Origin: Hippasteria phrygiana | Taxonomy: Eukaryota > Echinodermata > Asteroidea > Valvatida > Goniasteridae | Reading direction: 5' to 3' | Assembly (NCBI GenBank): GCA_037893225.1 | Contig: JAZGUH010000278.1 | Location: forward strand, 536,501 to 600,500 | DNA: 64,000 nt | Shown here: positions 1 through 12,000 of the stretch, one piece after another | Layout of the letters: the number at the start of each line of letters is the position of its first letter | Numbering within the stretch: the stretch's first letter is position 1 | The notes under the pieces: model-generated | Told to the model about the DNA's origin: nothing | What the model saw: only the letters and a program-made list of their open reading frames with translations | Databases searched by the model: none | Translations under genes and position numbers: made by a program

Positions 1-1219
1 TTCTAATTTTTTTCGACTACTTCCAGTAGCTTCATATTCTGGACTCCCTTGCAACGCGAAGGGAGTCCATACTGGGCTACCCCACCCCCCAAATTCAACT
101 ACTGTGAAAAAGAAGCGTTTTTACCAAAGAAAAACGCCTAGAGTTCTGGGTAGGCCTACATGTTTTAATGTGAACATAACTGCGTGCGTTCTCATATTCT
201 TTCTCATCTCACCCCCACCCCACCCCACTTTTTAAGGCGATTTCGGAAACGTTTGATATGCTAACAATAATAACATGGTTCGATAATGTCAAACTCACCA
301 AGCAGGGCAAAGACCGTAAGGAGCAGGATGGATGTACGAGCGGTCGTCATTTCGGCGATGTCTTAGAGTATCTGTGATTTCGGATGTAAACTTGAGGCCC
401 TTTTATGCTTGCTTAAAACTCCTCTTGTATTTCAAATCGAAACAGATTATGCGTTGGCATAAAATAACTGTACTCAAAATCCGTACCGTGTCCGCGTTGC
501 GTTATTCAAAATGTGTAAAATGCGTTAAAATAAAACTACACGGAATGCAATAGGACTCTGCAATGCACGCGCGCGTGTTGCGTTATCCGTTTTGAGTGAT
601 CCTTTGTTTTTCGTGTAATTCTATTTTGACGCATCACGCGTCACTCAATACGCATTACGCATTCGCATGAAGTACGTATGAACCGGGCTTAACGCAATGC
701 GGACAAAATTTGAATCCCGACATATGCGACATTCTACAAATACTACATGGTCAGAGGGGAAATAGGGCAATCTATTTTTCCTGCGGTTGGTGGCTGCAGG
801 CCAGTACCGCGGGAATGTTCTATTTCCCCCGACACAAACCATGCAGTATTTTATTTGTTTTATTGCACCTTCTTAATAAATCAACTGTTCGAAGTCTTCA
901 TCGTCAAGAGAAGCGAATCGCGGTGCTATGGACGCAGTCATCTTGTATCTGGTTGTTTTGGGATCCACTGCGCTGTGCCCGTTTTTCCGTGCAGCACCGT
1001 GTGCATTAAAATACATAATAGGCCCTACATGATTAGATCTTGATTCCGGGGGGTGAGGTTGTAGGGAAAATAGTAATAAATAACACCCCGGGAGATAGGC
1101 CTCTTTCGAAACAGCTAAATTAATTTGTTTTGGCTGCGTCATTTTTTACTGACGAGTTAACCACGAAACCGAAGCCAGGGTTTGCGAAATGCCCAAAGTG
1201 GTACAACAATTTTCTGAAT
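1..1219. other. No gene recognised
   Basis: Unique-looking, moderately AT-rich DNA with GCG/CGC words near 480-680. Short frames here lack protein-like composition. The region could be an intergenic flank. Confidence 0.5.
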
Positions 1220-1834
1220 TTAAAGGGACACATTGCCTTCAAATGTCATGAAATTTTACTGTTTGGAAATGTTCCTTATCTTTTATAAGAGTTGTTCATG
1301 CAAAAAAACACGTATAATGTGTTGTAATTAGTGAGTAGTGATTACAAAACAAAAAATTGGCCTCTGATCCCTGACATCTGACCCGCGAAACATAGACTTA
1401 TTTCCAGTAGTAAATACCACCGTCTGAATAATGCGCAAAATACGCTGTAGGTGTTTTTAGGCTGGCGCCGCAGCCAGTGGCCTTGTAAACCTATCAGATG
1501 ATCGTCTGGTACCATTCTCTACCTCGCGACACATATCGCCAGTGCTGCGCGCCGCGTGCCACAGTACATCAAAATGGATCAACAGAACGTACTTCAACCG
1601 GCCAGCTGCGACTGGAAATACGACTGGTGAACATGGTCCGCCATTTTGTGGAGTAAAAAATTTGGTTCTACAAAATGGCGGACCGTTATTTGTCACGAAA
1701 TTAAACAAAAACCACGCATTTTGAAGGGATAGTTATGTGAATCTTTATATTCTACTTTTAAAAAAGCTTCCCAACCATATCCATTTCAGTTTTATAGCCC
1801 AAATCGCAAAATCCAAAGCAATGTGTCCCTTTAA
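1220..1834. mobile_element. TTAA-flanked MITE, copy 1
   Basis: The ends TTAAAGGGACACATTGCCTT and AAAGCAATGTGTCCCTTTAA are inverted, with TTAA at both extremities, giving 615 bp. The interior includes a small hairpin built from GGTCCGCCATTTTGTGGA and its complement. A second copy at 52194-52793 shares almost the whole interior. Open frames inside are unlikely to be coding. Confidence 0.85.
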
Positions 1835-1849
1835 GCGTAAATGAAAACG

Positions 1850-2145
1850 CACCAATTGATTTGCGTGAATTTAGAAAATTGTCGCGCGACTATGTCGCGT
1901 ATGAGTAAATTGGCCCCAATTATTTGTTTTGTAATCACTACTCACTAATTACAACACATTATATATATTTGTTCATGAACAACTCTTATAAAAGATAAGG
2001 AACATTTCCAAACAGCAAAATTTCATGACATTACGTCAGCAATTTTATCCCGAATAACCTTTGACCTTTGAGATACCGAACTGGTTTATTGATTTGCGTG
2101 AATTTAGGAATTGTCGTGCGACTATGTCGCGTATTGAAAAACTGT
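1850..2145. repeat. Fragments: direct repeat flanking an inverted piece of the TTAA MITE
   Basis: TTGATTTGCGTGAATTTAG followed by GCGACTATGTCGCGTAT occurs at about 1857-1905 and again at about 2088-2135. Between them, 1925-2030 is an inverted copy of the first ~100 bp of the neighbouring TTAA MITE (GATAAGGAACATTTCC for GGAAATGTTCCTTATC). This suggests a MITE fragment lodged in, or duplicated with, an older repeat. Confidence 0.65.
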
Positions 2146-2341
2146 GGGAATACAATAACAAACTAGACTTCTATGTCTGTTACAAGAACAGAACATAGGG
2201 CTTTTCCTTTTTTTTATTACTTCACTTGGAATTTTGCATACGTTGTTCACATTTATATTTCAGTATATGTGACCAAACAAACGTTTTAAAAAAGAATTTC
2301 GACATTTGCATGTTCCGTTGAAGAGATATGGCTTCAAAGTT

Positions 2342-3600
2342 GGAAAATTTAAACAAAGCTATAAAATGGTATGATCATGTCATAGTGACGTCACATCATT
2401 CTAGTTGGCCTACCAGCATACCAAGAATGGATGCAACCTTAAGTACAGTTCTCTAGATATAGGACCTTAACATATGCACCTTTAAGATAATGTCATGTGA
2501 CCCATGATGACGTCATCACGACGGCACTTGTCAAAGCAAATATTTGCAACGTGGTCTTGGCCTATGTCAAGATTGAAGTCAATCTGATCAACGACAGTAT
2601 AACATTTGAATAGCACAATGAAATATTAAACATACAAAAATGCATAGAAAAAACCCAATGATGTTATGTCGGATTTTACATGCTAGTGGCATTGTCTACC
2701 TACCCACCAATTTTTAGGACGATCAGACATACCCTTATATGTGTTTCAAAAAAAAAAATGTTTGATGACGTCATAATGACGTCACACATTTTTTACATTT
2801 ATTTAAAAGAATATAGGAGCTAACAAATCTATTACAAAAAGAATTTTGAATTTAGCATGTTCTCTTGATTAGATATGGCTTGAAGAAACTTTATGATTCA
2901 AAAACTTAAACATTACTATAAAATCGTATGATGACGTCATCATGACGTCACCTCAATTTTAATCTATAACACGTACTTGTCTACCACCATAGCAAGTTTG
3001 AATGCAATCGGACCTACGGTTCTCTAGATATGGGCCCTTGAAAAATGCACCTTTAAGATGACGTCACGTGACACGCGATGACGTCATGATGACGTCACGT
3101 TTCGGCATACAATTTCAGCTTAGGGTCTTTGTTTGTGTTAAGTCTAATTGAGATCTGAGGTTGTTTAGTGACCAAAGTGCCACTTACAAAATTCGTGTAC
3201 AAAGTCTATGGGATTTAGGATAGAACAAAACAATTCATAGAAAATCAGCCGATGACGTCATCATGACGTCACCTCGGATTTTACATGCTAGTGGCATTAT
3301 CTACCTACCCAGTAATTTTTAATCTATAACACGTACTTGTCTACCACCATAGCAAGTTTGAATGCAATCGGACCTACGGTTCTCTAGATATGGGCCCTTG
3401 AAAAATGCACCTTTAAGATGACGTCACGTGACACGTGATGACGTCATCATGACGTCACTCTTCGGCATATAATTTCAGTTGAGGGTCAATGTCTATGGTA
3501 AATATGATTAAGATCTGAGGTTGTTTGATGACCGAAGTGCCCGCGACAACATTTGTGTACAAAGTCTATAAGATTTGGGATAGAACTAAAATAGGAAAAA
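2342..3600. repeat. Locally duplicated block with fourteen TGACGTCA palindromes
   Basis: TGACGTCA starts at 2386, 2508, 2766, 2777, 2932, 2943, 3059, 3079, 3090, 3253, 3264, 3419, 3439 and 3450. A ~140-bp unit (AATCTATAACACGTACTTGT through the triple palindrome) is present at about 2962-3100 and 3318-3460, with an older version at about 2400-2520. A second unit (GGATTTTACATGCTAGTGGC) occurs at about 2672 and 3278. TGACGTCA is the cAMP-response-element core bound by CREB/ATF proteins, but here it lies inside repeated DNA. Confidence 0.85.
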
Positions 3601-5430
3601 AAAAAAAAAAAATAAATAAATAAATCAGAACAAAAACAAAGCCTTTTCCGAAAAATTTCGGAAAAGCCAATGATGCCCAACAATCGGAAGAACAAAATCT
3701 ACGTGGAGCTATAGCTGCCAAGGAGAGGGGCTGCGGCGACAAAGAAAGCAACGGATCTTTAGAGGGTTGCAGAATTTTCCAAAAGTGTTTATCTCGTCGG
3801 ATCAGTAGTGGCCGCTGATCTTCGACATTACGTAAACCAAACGTGCCAGACACAAAACTCACATATACCCCCTTCCAATTAGGCTACATACCCAACCATA
3901 CGAATGCAATCTTGAACTGAGCAACGTTCGGCGCTGTCGTTTTCCAGAAATTTAAATCCAAAATTCTTTTCAAATACGCTAGTTTCTCGATGGGACGTTC
4001 ATATAGGCCTACTATCAATAGAATTAACAAGAATCCTTCAGGCATGCAGAATGTTTGGCGAAGTAATCCCCCAAATACGTCAGTTATGGTACCGGTGCGT
4101 TCTTGGAAATCACGGACGGTGTACTGTTCAGGTTGTGTGCAAGGGCAGAGAAATATGAATATTAAATACGTGGAAGCGAATGGTTCCAACCTTCCTCATT
4201 TATTAAATTAATAATAATTGAATGGAATATTAACCAAATCCAGTAATTTTTACATGTATGGCTAGCTTAGATCAAGCGCAGCTATATGGGACCATCGCCA
4301 GCTTCATGAGCGTTAAAACGCTTTCAGAAAATTCAAACATCGCAAGAATTTGTCCCCGCGAACTCCGTGTGCATTCTCCAGTACTCATATTGTGACTGCT
4401 TCAAGTTGGCCAAATTTCTCGGCGATCGCGCCTCCTTTCCTCGTTAATAATTGAATGGAATAATTAACCATATACAATAAGTATTACACGTTTGGATAGC
4501 TTAGATCTCGGCGCTACAATTTGAGATCATCGCCAGCTTCATAGAACTCTTTGAGAAAATTCAAACCTCGCAACAAATTTCTTTCCCAAAAAAATTATTT
4601 TTGACTGCTTCAAGTTGGCCAACATTTATAAGATAGTGTTGTGAACATTTGAACAATTTTCTCTTTTGGAGATTGCCTGGAACTGCATTGCTTGTGAATG
4701 GCGGCGAGTGACGTTGCCCTTATAAATTGAACTGGAGCGCCACCGCTTCTCAACCCCTCCCGAACAAAATTAGGTCACCTTTTCACAGAAATTTCAACGG
4801 AAATATGGGGACCAAAATAATTTTCATCTAAATAAATAACAATTTGGGCCCCTTCCTCCCCCGGCCCCTTCCTCCCACGGCCCCACTCCCAATCTGAAAC
4901 TATGGGTGCTTCACCGGGACATTGGTATTTTTTTCATATTGCACAAACATTTCCATGTTTATCAACAATATTTTCAAAATAAAACTTTTGAAGCATTATT
5001 TTGGAAAATATCGGAAGAAATGGAAGATACTTAGGTTTGCGCGAATAAGTTTCAAAGTGTGTGATGAGTGCGAATGGTTGGGCACTTTCTGCTGCAGAAA
5101 AAAGTTTGAAGCTCGCCCTCTCGTGACAAGAATACCGAGAGTGCCCCTGCTACGTACGTACATGTACGTACGTATGCCTTTATGTGACGCGTAAGTAAAT
5201 CGGGTACTAATCATGAGTCATACTTTTTGTATATACACGTAAGATATACGGACACTACAGTATCGATACTGCTGAGTGTGTGACGTGACCATATTGTCTT
5301 TATCTTGTGATCATGCCAGTGTTTGTAGTTTTTCTCTCCCCCCTCTTGAAGACTGCATGCGTTATCTAGCCGTTGTTTTTTTCTCAGAGCATATTTAACA
5401 ATTTACGTAACTAAGGTAAGGTAACGAATC
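3600..5430. other. No gene recognised apart from the 4.2-4.6 kb duplication
   Basis: An A run at 3594-3610, then unassigned sequence; frames at 3884-4211 are not convincing. 4841-4890 is C-rich. Confidence 0.5.
4207..4640 (+). repeat. Degenerate ~235-bp tandem duplication
   Basis: Two adjacent copies begin TAATAATTGAATGGAATA (4209 and 4446). They share TAGCTTAGATC, CATCGCCAGCTTCAT and GACTGCTTCAAGTTGGCCAA in the same order. No coding potential is seen. Confidence 0.7.
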
Positions 5431-5496
5431 GATGGTCCGAGTAACTTGGAACTTAGGCTTTATCGCATTTGGACATGATCTGGCGATAATAATATA

Positions 5497-5679
5497 CAAA
5501 TAATGAATGTTTATGAGTGCGATGGTAAGATTAAGAATAATTTCATGAGGTGACAGATTGAATGTCCTATTCCACGAGGCGAAGCCGAGTGGAATGGGAC
5601 ATTCCATCTGTCACCGAATGAAATTATTCTTAGTCTTACCATTGCACGAATGTGAAACATTCATTATTTGTTTTATACA
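5497..5679. repeat. Long hairpin with core CGAGGCGAAGCCGAG
   Basis: Arms of about 80 bp (AATAATGAATGTTT ... GAATGTCCTATTCCAC and its inverse) surround the 15-nt core at 5575-5589. The core is shared exactly with the hairpin at 32694-32708, although the arms differ. Confidence 0.8.
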
Positions 5680-6216
5680 ACGCCTGAATAAATCTGACAC
5701 TGCGACAGATTGCATGCATGGATTTCTTGGTGTATTAACGTTACAACGTGCCGTTTACCTTCTCAGTCCCGCATAAAACCGTGACAAAAAGGTGGTCCAG
5801 TTCCGAATCAGTTAAAGCTTTAATTGTTGTTCCTGCGTGCCTTGCAAATTCCTATAATCATTTGATTGCATATTTCATTTGTCTCTTTGTGTTAGCAGCG
5901 TAAGCATCGCCTACGAGTTCCAATATTTTGTCGTCTGTTAGGAGAACAAACCGCGGCAGTTCGAGAAACTCGGCCGCCATGTTGCGTGAATGACAGCGCT
6001 GTTGTGGCGCCACCAAGTAATAACCGTGAAATTACAAAAGTTGTTTGGTTCTATCAAGGCGCGCGCACCATGTGATAGACCCATGTGATAGAACGTATTG
6101 GGCGGTGCGGGTTCGCGTCGTGTGATGGGTCGAATAATTCAATGCACGTGATCGACTCTCCACCAATCAGATGGCGGGGATTTATTCAGGTGTTGTATAA
6201 TAGTAGTAATAGTAGC

Positions 6217-6764
6217 TAGGGTCCAAGTACGTGTACGTCGATTTTCTATTTAAAAGGTCAAAATCAGTCAAAACTTCCTTCCACCTCCCCTGCTATACTT
6301 TTACACAGACATGATCATATTACACGTGGTTTTGTACTATGGCAGGAGGGTAAAAAAACAATCACCTTGACTGATTTTGACCCATACAATATAACATGGC
6401 TCAGAATGTATATTTGCATATTAGGAGGGTTAATTAAATACGTCTAAAATCCCAACAAAAACATCCGAATTCAACCTTAAAACGGCCACCAAAATTCTAG
6501 ATACGCCACCTTCGGAACAAGTGGAGTTCCATGATCAGACATGTCTTACGGGTCTCTGCATATTGAACGGTAAATTTCACTTTTTATCTGGATGGTAAGT
6601 GAACCTTAGTACCTCCATCTTAATCATGGAAGTCCACTTGTTCCGCAGGTGGCGTATCTAGTAATGGTGGTCGTTTTAAGGGTGAAATCAGATGTTTTGG
6701 TTGGGATTTCAGACATATTTTCGAAATCCCCGCACGACCACTGCAGACTTACTTGGACCCTACT
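6217..6764. mobile_element. TIR element TAGGGTCCAAGTA with nested MITEs
   Basis: TAGGGTCCAAGTACGT near 6217 is inverted as CTTACTTGGACCCTA ending near 6764. The interior holds a CCCTCCT-family MITE (about 6240-6432, related to 19263-19457) and a ~280-bp inverted repeat (6441-6722) with arms such as CTAGATACGCCACCTTCGGA and CCGCAGGTGGCGTATCTAG. Confidence 0.6.
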
Positions 6765-6822
6765 ATCGCCAGATCATGTCCAAATGTTTAAAAAGGTGAT
6801 AGAGGGTCCAAGTTACTCGGAC

Positions 6823-7638
6823 TAGCCCTACAAATAGGGTTGTAAATGGTTCCTTTTTTAACTTCTGGCTGTTTACTGTCACCATTACAGTCCTACTCCA
6901 ACGGCACCCCTACACGCTGAGTTTTACAACCGGCCGACTTTGATTTCAAATATCTCCCCAAATTCTTATCACCGAGACGCCGAACACTTTTATATACATC
7001 ATTGTATTCATGAATGAGATGTTATCAATTTCTACAGTATATAACCACAAGGCTTACTAAATGCTTAATTCGTCCGGCTGTGAGGTCTTAAAAAATGACA
7101 AATGCTCCAAAACCTTCCGAAACATCTTTACATGGAGGACGCCATCTTGTATTCATCGCTTGGATCGAGAGAAGTCGGGGCACCGGTTGTAGAAAATGGT
7201 CTGTCATAAATTATACATTAGGCTTCTCACGAAACAACCGCGCGTCGTATACTCATGCATAATTCATGACAGACAATTTTCTATAACCGCCGGGTGCCCC
7301 GACTTCTCTCGATACTAGCGATGAATACAAGATAACGTCCTCCATGCAAAGACGTTTTGGAAGGTTTCGGAGCATTTGTCATTTTTGAAGACCTCGCAGC
7401 CGAATGAATTCAGCATTTAGTAAGCCTTGTTATATACTGTAGAAATTGATAACATCTCGGGAATACAATGATGTATATAAAAGTGTTCAGTGACAAGTAT
7501 TTTGGGAGATATTTGAAATCAAAGTCGACCAGTTGTAAAACTCAACTATAGGGCTGCCGTTGGAGTAGGGCAGTAATGGTGACAGTAAAAAGCCAGAAGT
7601 TAAAAAAGGAACCATTTACAGCCCTATTTGTAGGGCTA
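6823..7638. mobile_element. 816-bp foldback element, arms ~380 bp
   Basis: The sequence is a long imperfect palindrome from TAGCCCTACAAATAGGGTTG to CCCTATTTGTAGGGCTA. Arm pairs include GGAACCATTTACAGCCC, GTTATATACTGTAGAAATTG and TCGGGGCACCGG. The loop, near 7230, is short. A related single arm with its own loop is at about 36500-37043. No protein-coding capacity is apparent. Confidence 0.85.
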
Positions 7639-7693
7639 GGCCCAGACCTAGCTTTTTGACATTCTAAACAAATGCATTGTGGGTTTTTACGTA

Positions 7694-7848
7694 TAGACCT
7701 TGTCGCAAATACCGCCTGTTTGAGACGTCATAATGGTTACAAGGGATTGTGGGAGAAAAACGCGCACAAAAATGGCTCCCATTTCCTTCCCACAATCCCT
7801 TGTGACCATTGTGACGTCTCAACCAGGCAGTATTTGCGATATGGTCTA
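7694..7848. repeat. 155-bp hairpin repeat
   Basis: Arms TAGACCTTGTCGCAAATACC ... ACAAGGGATTGTGGGA and TCCCACAATCCCTTGT ... TATTTGCGATATGGTCTA pair almost completely around a ~20-bp loop. A small palindromic MITE is likely. Confidence 0.75.
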
Positions 7849-8439
7849 ACATGGAGGCCAAACAAACATGTAATGCGCCTATCAATTGCTTCCTATCAAT
7901 TGCTTCCCACCCCTAGAAATATGGAATGTATGGGGGCTCGTACCGGAGCCCCATAGAAAGAAGCCTATCTTTCCTATAGGCTAATACAGCAAGAATAAGA
8001 ATGTCATTTCCATGCACTCACATTTGCACTGTGCGCACGAAAACCGCTGCACAGTTTTCCCAAAAAATCCATCGTTTCCTCATTTACATCCTCGCCTTGC
8101 GGTTCCAATTTGCAAAAAAAAATGACAAAAATCTTCTATCCGTTCTGAAGCGATCGAATCAGACACACGACATGCATGATGCGACTGTTGCCGGCCGGGT
8201 CATGTGCGCGGGTCGGACCAGACAAGCTCATGATTATTCATGTCAAAAATCTGAAGTACGGTGCGCACGGCATGCACTGCCGTCGTGTCCGTACCGTACG
8301 CATCACTTGCATCGATCACTACATACACGTACATGTACCCAGTAAATGTACAGTGATTGATGCGGACGGTAACTTGACCAGAAAGTATCCTGAATCCGCC
8401 AAAATTCACCTATTTTGTCATGCACAAAAAGTTGGTTTT

Positions 8440-8620
8440 GGTGACTGCTCAATATGGAAGCATCCTGAATCCATCAAAATCCTGCAGTTCCGCTAAGCTT
8501 ACAATCCTCAATCCATCAAAATCCCTCAGGTTTCAATATGGAGGTATCCTGGTGAATCTGTCGAAATTCTCCAAAACAGGGGTATGGATTTTCATGGATT
8601 CAGGTAGGTTAGGGTTAAAA
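8440..8620 (+). repeat. CCCTAAC-type element, degraded copy
   Basis: Repeated ATCCATCAAAATCC-like words lead to a right end GGTTAGGGTTAA near 8608-8619, as in the better copies at 27800-28106 and 35878-36142. Confidence 0.5.
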
Positions 8621-8710
8621 AAATTTTTTTTTAAATTAAATCAGGATTTTATTTTTTTAAAAAGAATCAACTCTTACTTTTTTTGAAAAAAAACAAGAGA
8701 AAAAACAAAA

Positions 8711-8786
8711 ACGACTTGTGGCGTCGAACCCGTATGGGGCAGTGCTGCCGCTTATGAGCTAGGAGCACTAACCACTTGGCCATTTG
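8711..8786 (-). repeat. tRNA-derived SINE head
   Basis: The minus strand contains an A box (TGGCCAAGTGGTTAGTGC) and a B box (GGGTTCGACGCC) at tRNA-like spacing. The acceptor stem does not pair, so it is not a functional tRNA. An A-rich stretch follows on the minus strand's 3' side in part (8600-8710). It lies about 260 bp upstream of the TMBIM4 start codon. Confidence 0.6.
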
Positions 8787-9046
8787 CTGACTCGACAGAT
8801 AGGGTCGTTTATGATATGGAGTTGGCCTACTTGCATACATGATGTGCAAGATACAATTTTTGCGTGCCGCTGTGCATGCCAAAAAATTACTAACTGCGCA
8901 CGCCCAGATGATTTCACAGCTGAATAGCGGAAAAAAGGCGAGGGTTCACGGCAAAATAAACACTTAAAAACATTTTTTTTTTATAGTGATAACGACTTTG
9001 AAGTACATATAATTCCTTCTGTCTGCTGCTTCAACAAAAGCACAAG

Positions 9047-12000
9047 ATGGCATCCAAAGCACACGATGTTGAGAGCATCGTTGATGACTTTCGCTACGGC
9101 ACCAATGTGGCAACTGCTCATGTCTCTATCCGCTTGGGTAAGTAACCAGCAAGAACCAATTTCAACAGCTTTGAACAGTTGTGATATTTGGTAATAAGAC
9201 CCCTTGCACCTGCAGTCACTGTTGGGGTAATGTTGCATCTGGCATGTATTGCCAGATTTGCAACTGAAACTTGGTGGAATACTTTAACCCTAACGTCCTA
9301 GGCATTACCTTGGTATAAAGAACTGAGTACTACCGAGTGTAGGGTATTAGTATAGACAATCTCTGTGGTAGGACGGCCTTGTAGAGGTGCTGGTCACCTG
9401 TTCCTCCTTGCCACTCACTGGCTTGGTATTTTTTATAATTTTCTTTATAAAATGTATATTTAAATTTCTCTATTTGTACTTTGTGTGTATATTGTAATTT
9501 TATAAAAAATAAAATAAAATAAATACTGGCAACTACACAATAGTGGTAATACAGGTAAGTTACTGACTACTACCATTTACTAATAGGATGTACATTGTAG
9601 TATTACAGGTACCAACCCAAATTACTGAAAACCGGTAATTCATACTATATCCGCCTTAGATGATAAATATTTGTCCTCTAAAGCCAGCAATCGTAGTACA
9701 ATTACTCCGTACACTATTTGGGGTGAAGTAACAAATACTAAAAATTACTACAGGCATTGCACACAAGTAGGTGAGTACTACATACTACATTTTACTACTA
9801 GTAGTATTTTGTAGTATTCGGTGACGTTAGGGTTATTAAAGCCTACTTTTTACGTCAAACTTTTCCATGGAATTGTTAGAGTGCTCAGTGATCTCTATCT
9901 GCAAAATAATCCTGGTGGCCCACTAAGCTGTGCCCATCTCCTACCATGCTTAAAGGGGCTGTGTCGTCACGATCATACATGTAGCAGGCTTGCGGCTGTA
10001 CACTGAATCCCGAACTGATGAACGCAGATGAACCCAGTAACTGCAAATAATACCCCACGACCGCGCGCTGACCTACAGGGCTCGCGCGCGCTGACCCACA
10101 GGGCGCGCGCGCCAGATCAGATTACAATTGCAATGACTGCTGCATGCATGATCCTGTAGTTATGATACATACTGCATGTACAAGTATTTTGTATGTGTTT
10201 GTGCCACCAAAAATATACGATAGGCCTACCCGCTAAACGCCAAAATTTACCATGACAGAACCAAACGAAAATAAGTAAATAAGTAAATCTGTATTTATAA
10301 TTGTAAAATAAATAATGAACCAGCCAAAATAATGTTGTAGGCCTATGTATCGAAATAAATTTCGACTAAAATTGGCTGTGCGTGCAATGATGAGCAAATC
10401 AAAGTAAAACAGCTATACTGATGGTGATATTGGGTCCACGACCTTGTGTTACATTTGACGGAAGGACTTGAAAGTTACATCATAAGAGTTATTAGAACAC
10501 TATCAAATAATAAACACAATAATAACAGTTATTACCAATAAATAATATACGCCAATGAAATGAGATTTCACCAGTGGCGAGTAAATCCGTGTCGAAAAGT
10601 GGGGATGATTATTGAATTTGTCAACGAAGTACTGCATCTTGAACTTTTTCTCAACGGGGGATACCCCCGCCCCAAACACCGCTTGAAATTTGAAACATCA
10701 CTTTGTGTACAATTTCCCCTTTTTAAATTTACGAAACAAAAAAGAAATACAAATCGGCGGGCCCCTGAACTCCTTTAGCTTTCCCGTGTTTACGGCACTG
10801 GCGCACAGATCCCCACTTCACTATAATAAAGATGACTACCGAAGAAACAAAGAAATACACGCCCCGACAAATATTCAAACAACCCTAATTTTCACCTGTT
10901 TTGCACGAATTATTCACTTATTACTTTTTATGACATGAACAATTCACATACCGAGTACATGGATCGGATGTACTGTAGGCTACATGTAATGTACATGTAT
11001 GTACTGTACATGTTGACTATACATTACATGTAGACTTGATGTGCGGAAATATTGTTTCACACAGCGAGTTGTTGACAAGTGCCATTGGAATAGCGACCAA
11101 GTGAAGTTGTTTCAGCTCCATCTATCAACTGTTTAAAAAAAATGTACTTCTAAGTTCTAGATTAAATTTTTTTTTTCGCTGCTAAAGAACTGTCTGCAAC
11201 CACTACCCCTCTTTTAGTAGCATGATAATTTTGTTATTGAAGTGACGGGTCAAAATAAGCCTGAAGCTTTTTATCGACCTAAGTTTACAAGCAAGATACG
11301 AACAAGATACATCCAAATGAATGTACACATAATACATAGACCCTTTTACGGATACCCCGCCTGTGGGATTTTGTGTACAAAATTTAGCGCGAACTGTCCC
11401 ACAGCGACAAGACACGTTGCAGTTTTGCTGTGCACATTTACATGGACAAGCACCCCGTGTGCCGAGTCGTACTCTCTGGCAAGAGTTTCGGCATGTACAT
11501 GTCATAGGTTCTCTAGTGTAAGGTTCTACTTCTATATCGTCAACCTCCAATTTTATGCAACTTTCAGACAAATATTCCATGGCACTTGTGTAGGCTACAT
11601 GTGAATGAAATTTTATGAAATAAACAGATGAAATTTGAACGTTTTTTTCTAATAATCTTACTCTTAGAGAACTGAGTGCCACGATGTGTGCTACTTGTTT
11701 ATAAGTATACGTGTACACGTATGTGTATTTCAGTACGCAGACGCTGGACATGCGTGCGTGTTCCAGGGGGTGTAGTTTCCAAAAGCCAATTCTCAGAACA
11801 GCCATAACAAACGGACGGAGGTTAAAAATAGCACATAACCGAAATGAAGCGCAAGGGGGCGCACTTCAATATTTGATTCGTTAACGCGAGATGGCGCGAC
11901 GACACAGCCCCTTTAAGTGGCCACCAAGCTTTATAATCTGCCCACCAAGTTAAAAATTCTTGACGCTCTGTTTACAAAGCATTGTAGCGGCAGCCAAGTG

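Larger units (their letters stand above)
5435..6824. mobile_element. Palindromic MITE whose arms are split by later insertions
   Basis: The left arm 5435-5487 (GTCCGAGTAACTTGGA ... GGACATGATCTGGCGAT) and right arm 6764-6824 (ATCGCCAGATCATGTCCAAA ... TCCAAGTTACTCGGAC) match the two halves of the palindrome at 37962-38076. About 1.28 kb of other elements separates them: a hairpin (5497-5679) and a TIR element starting near 6217. Confidence 0.7.
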
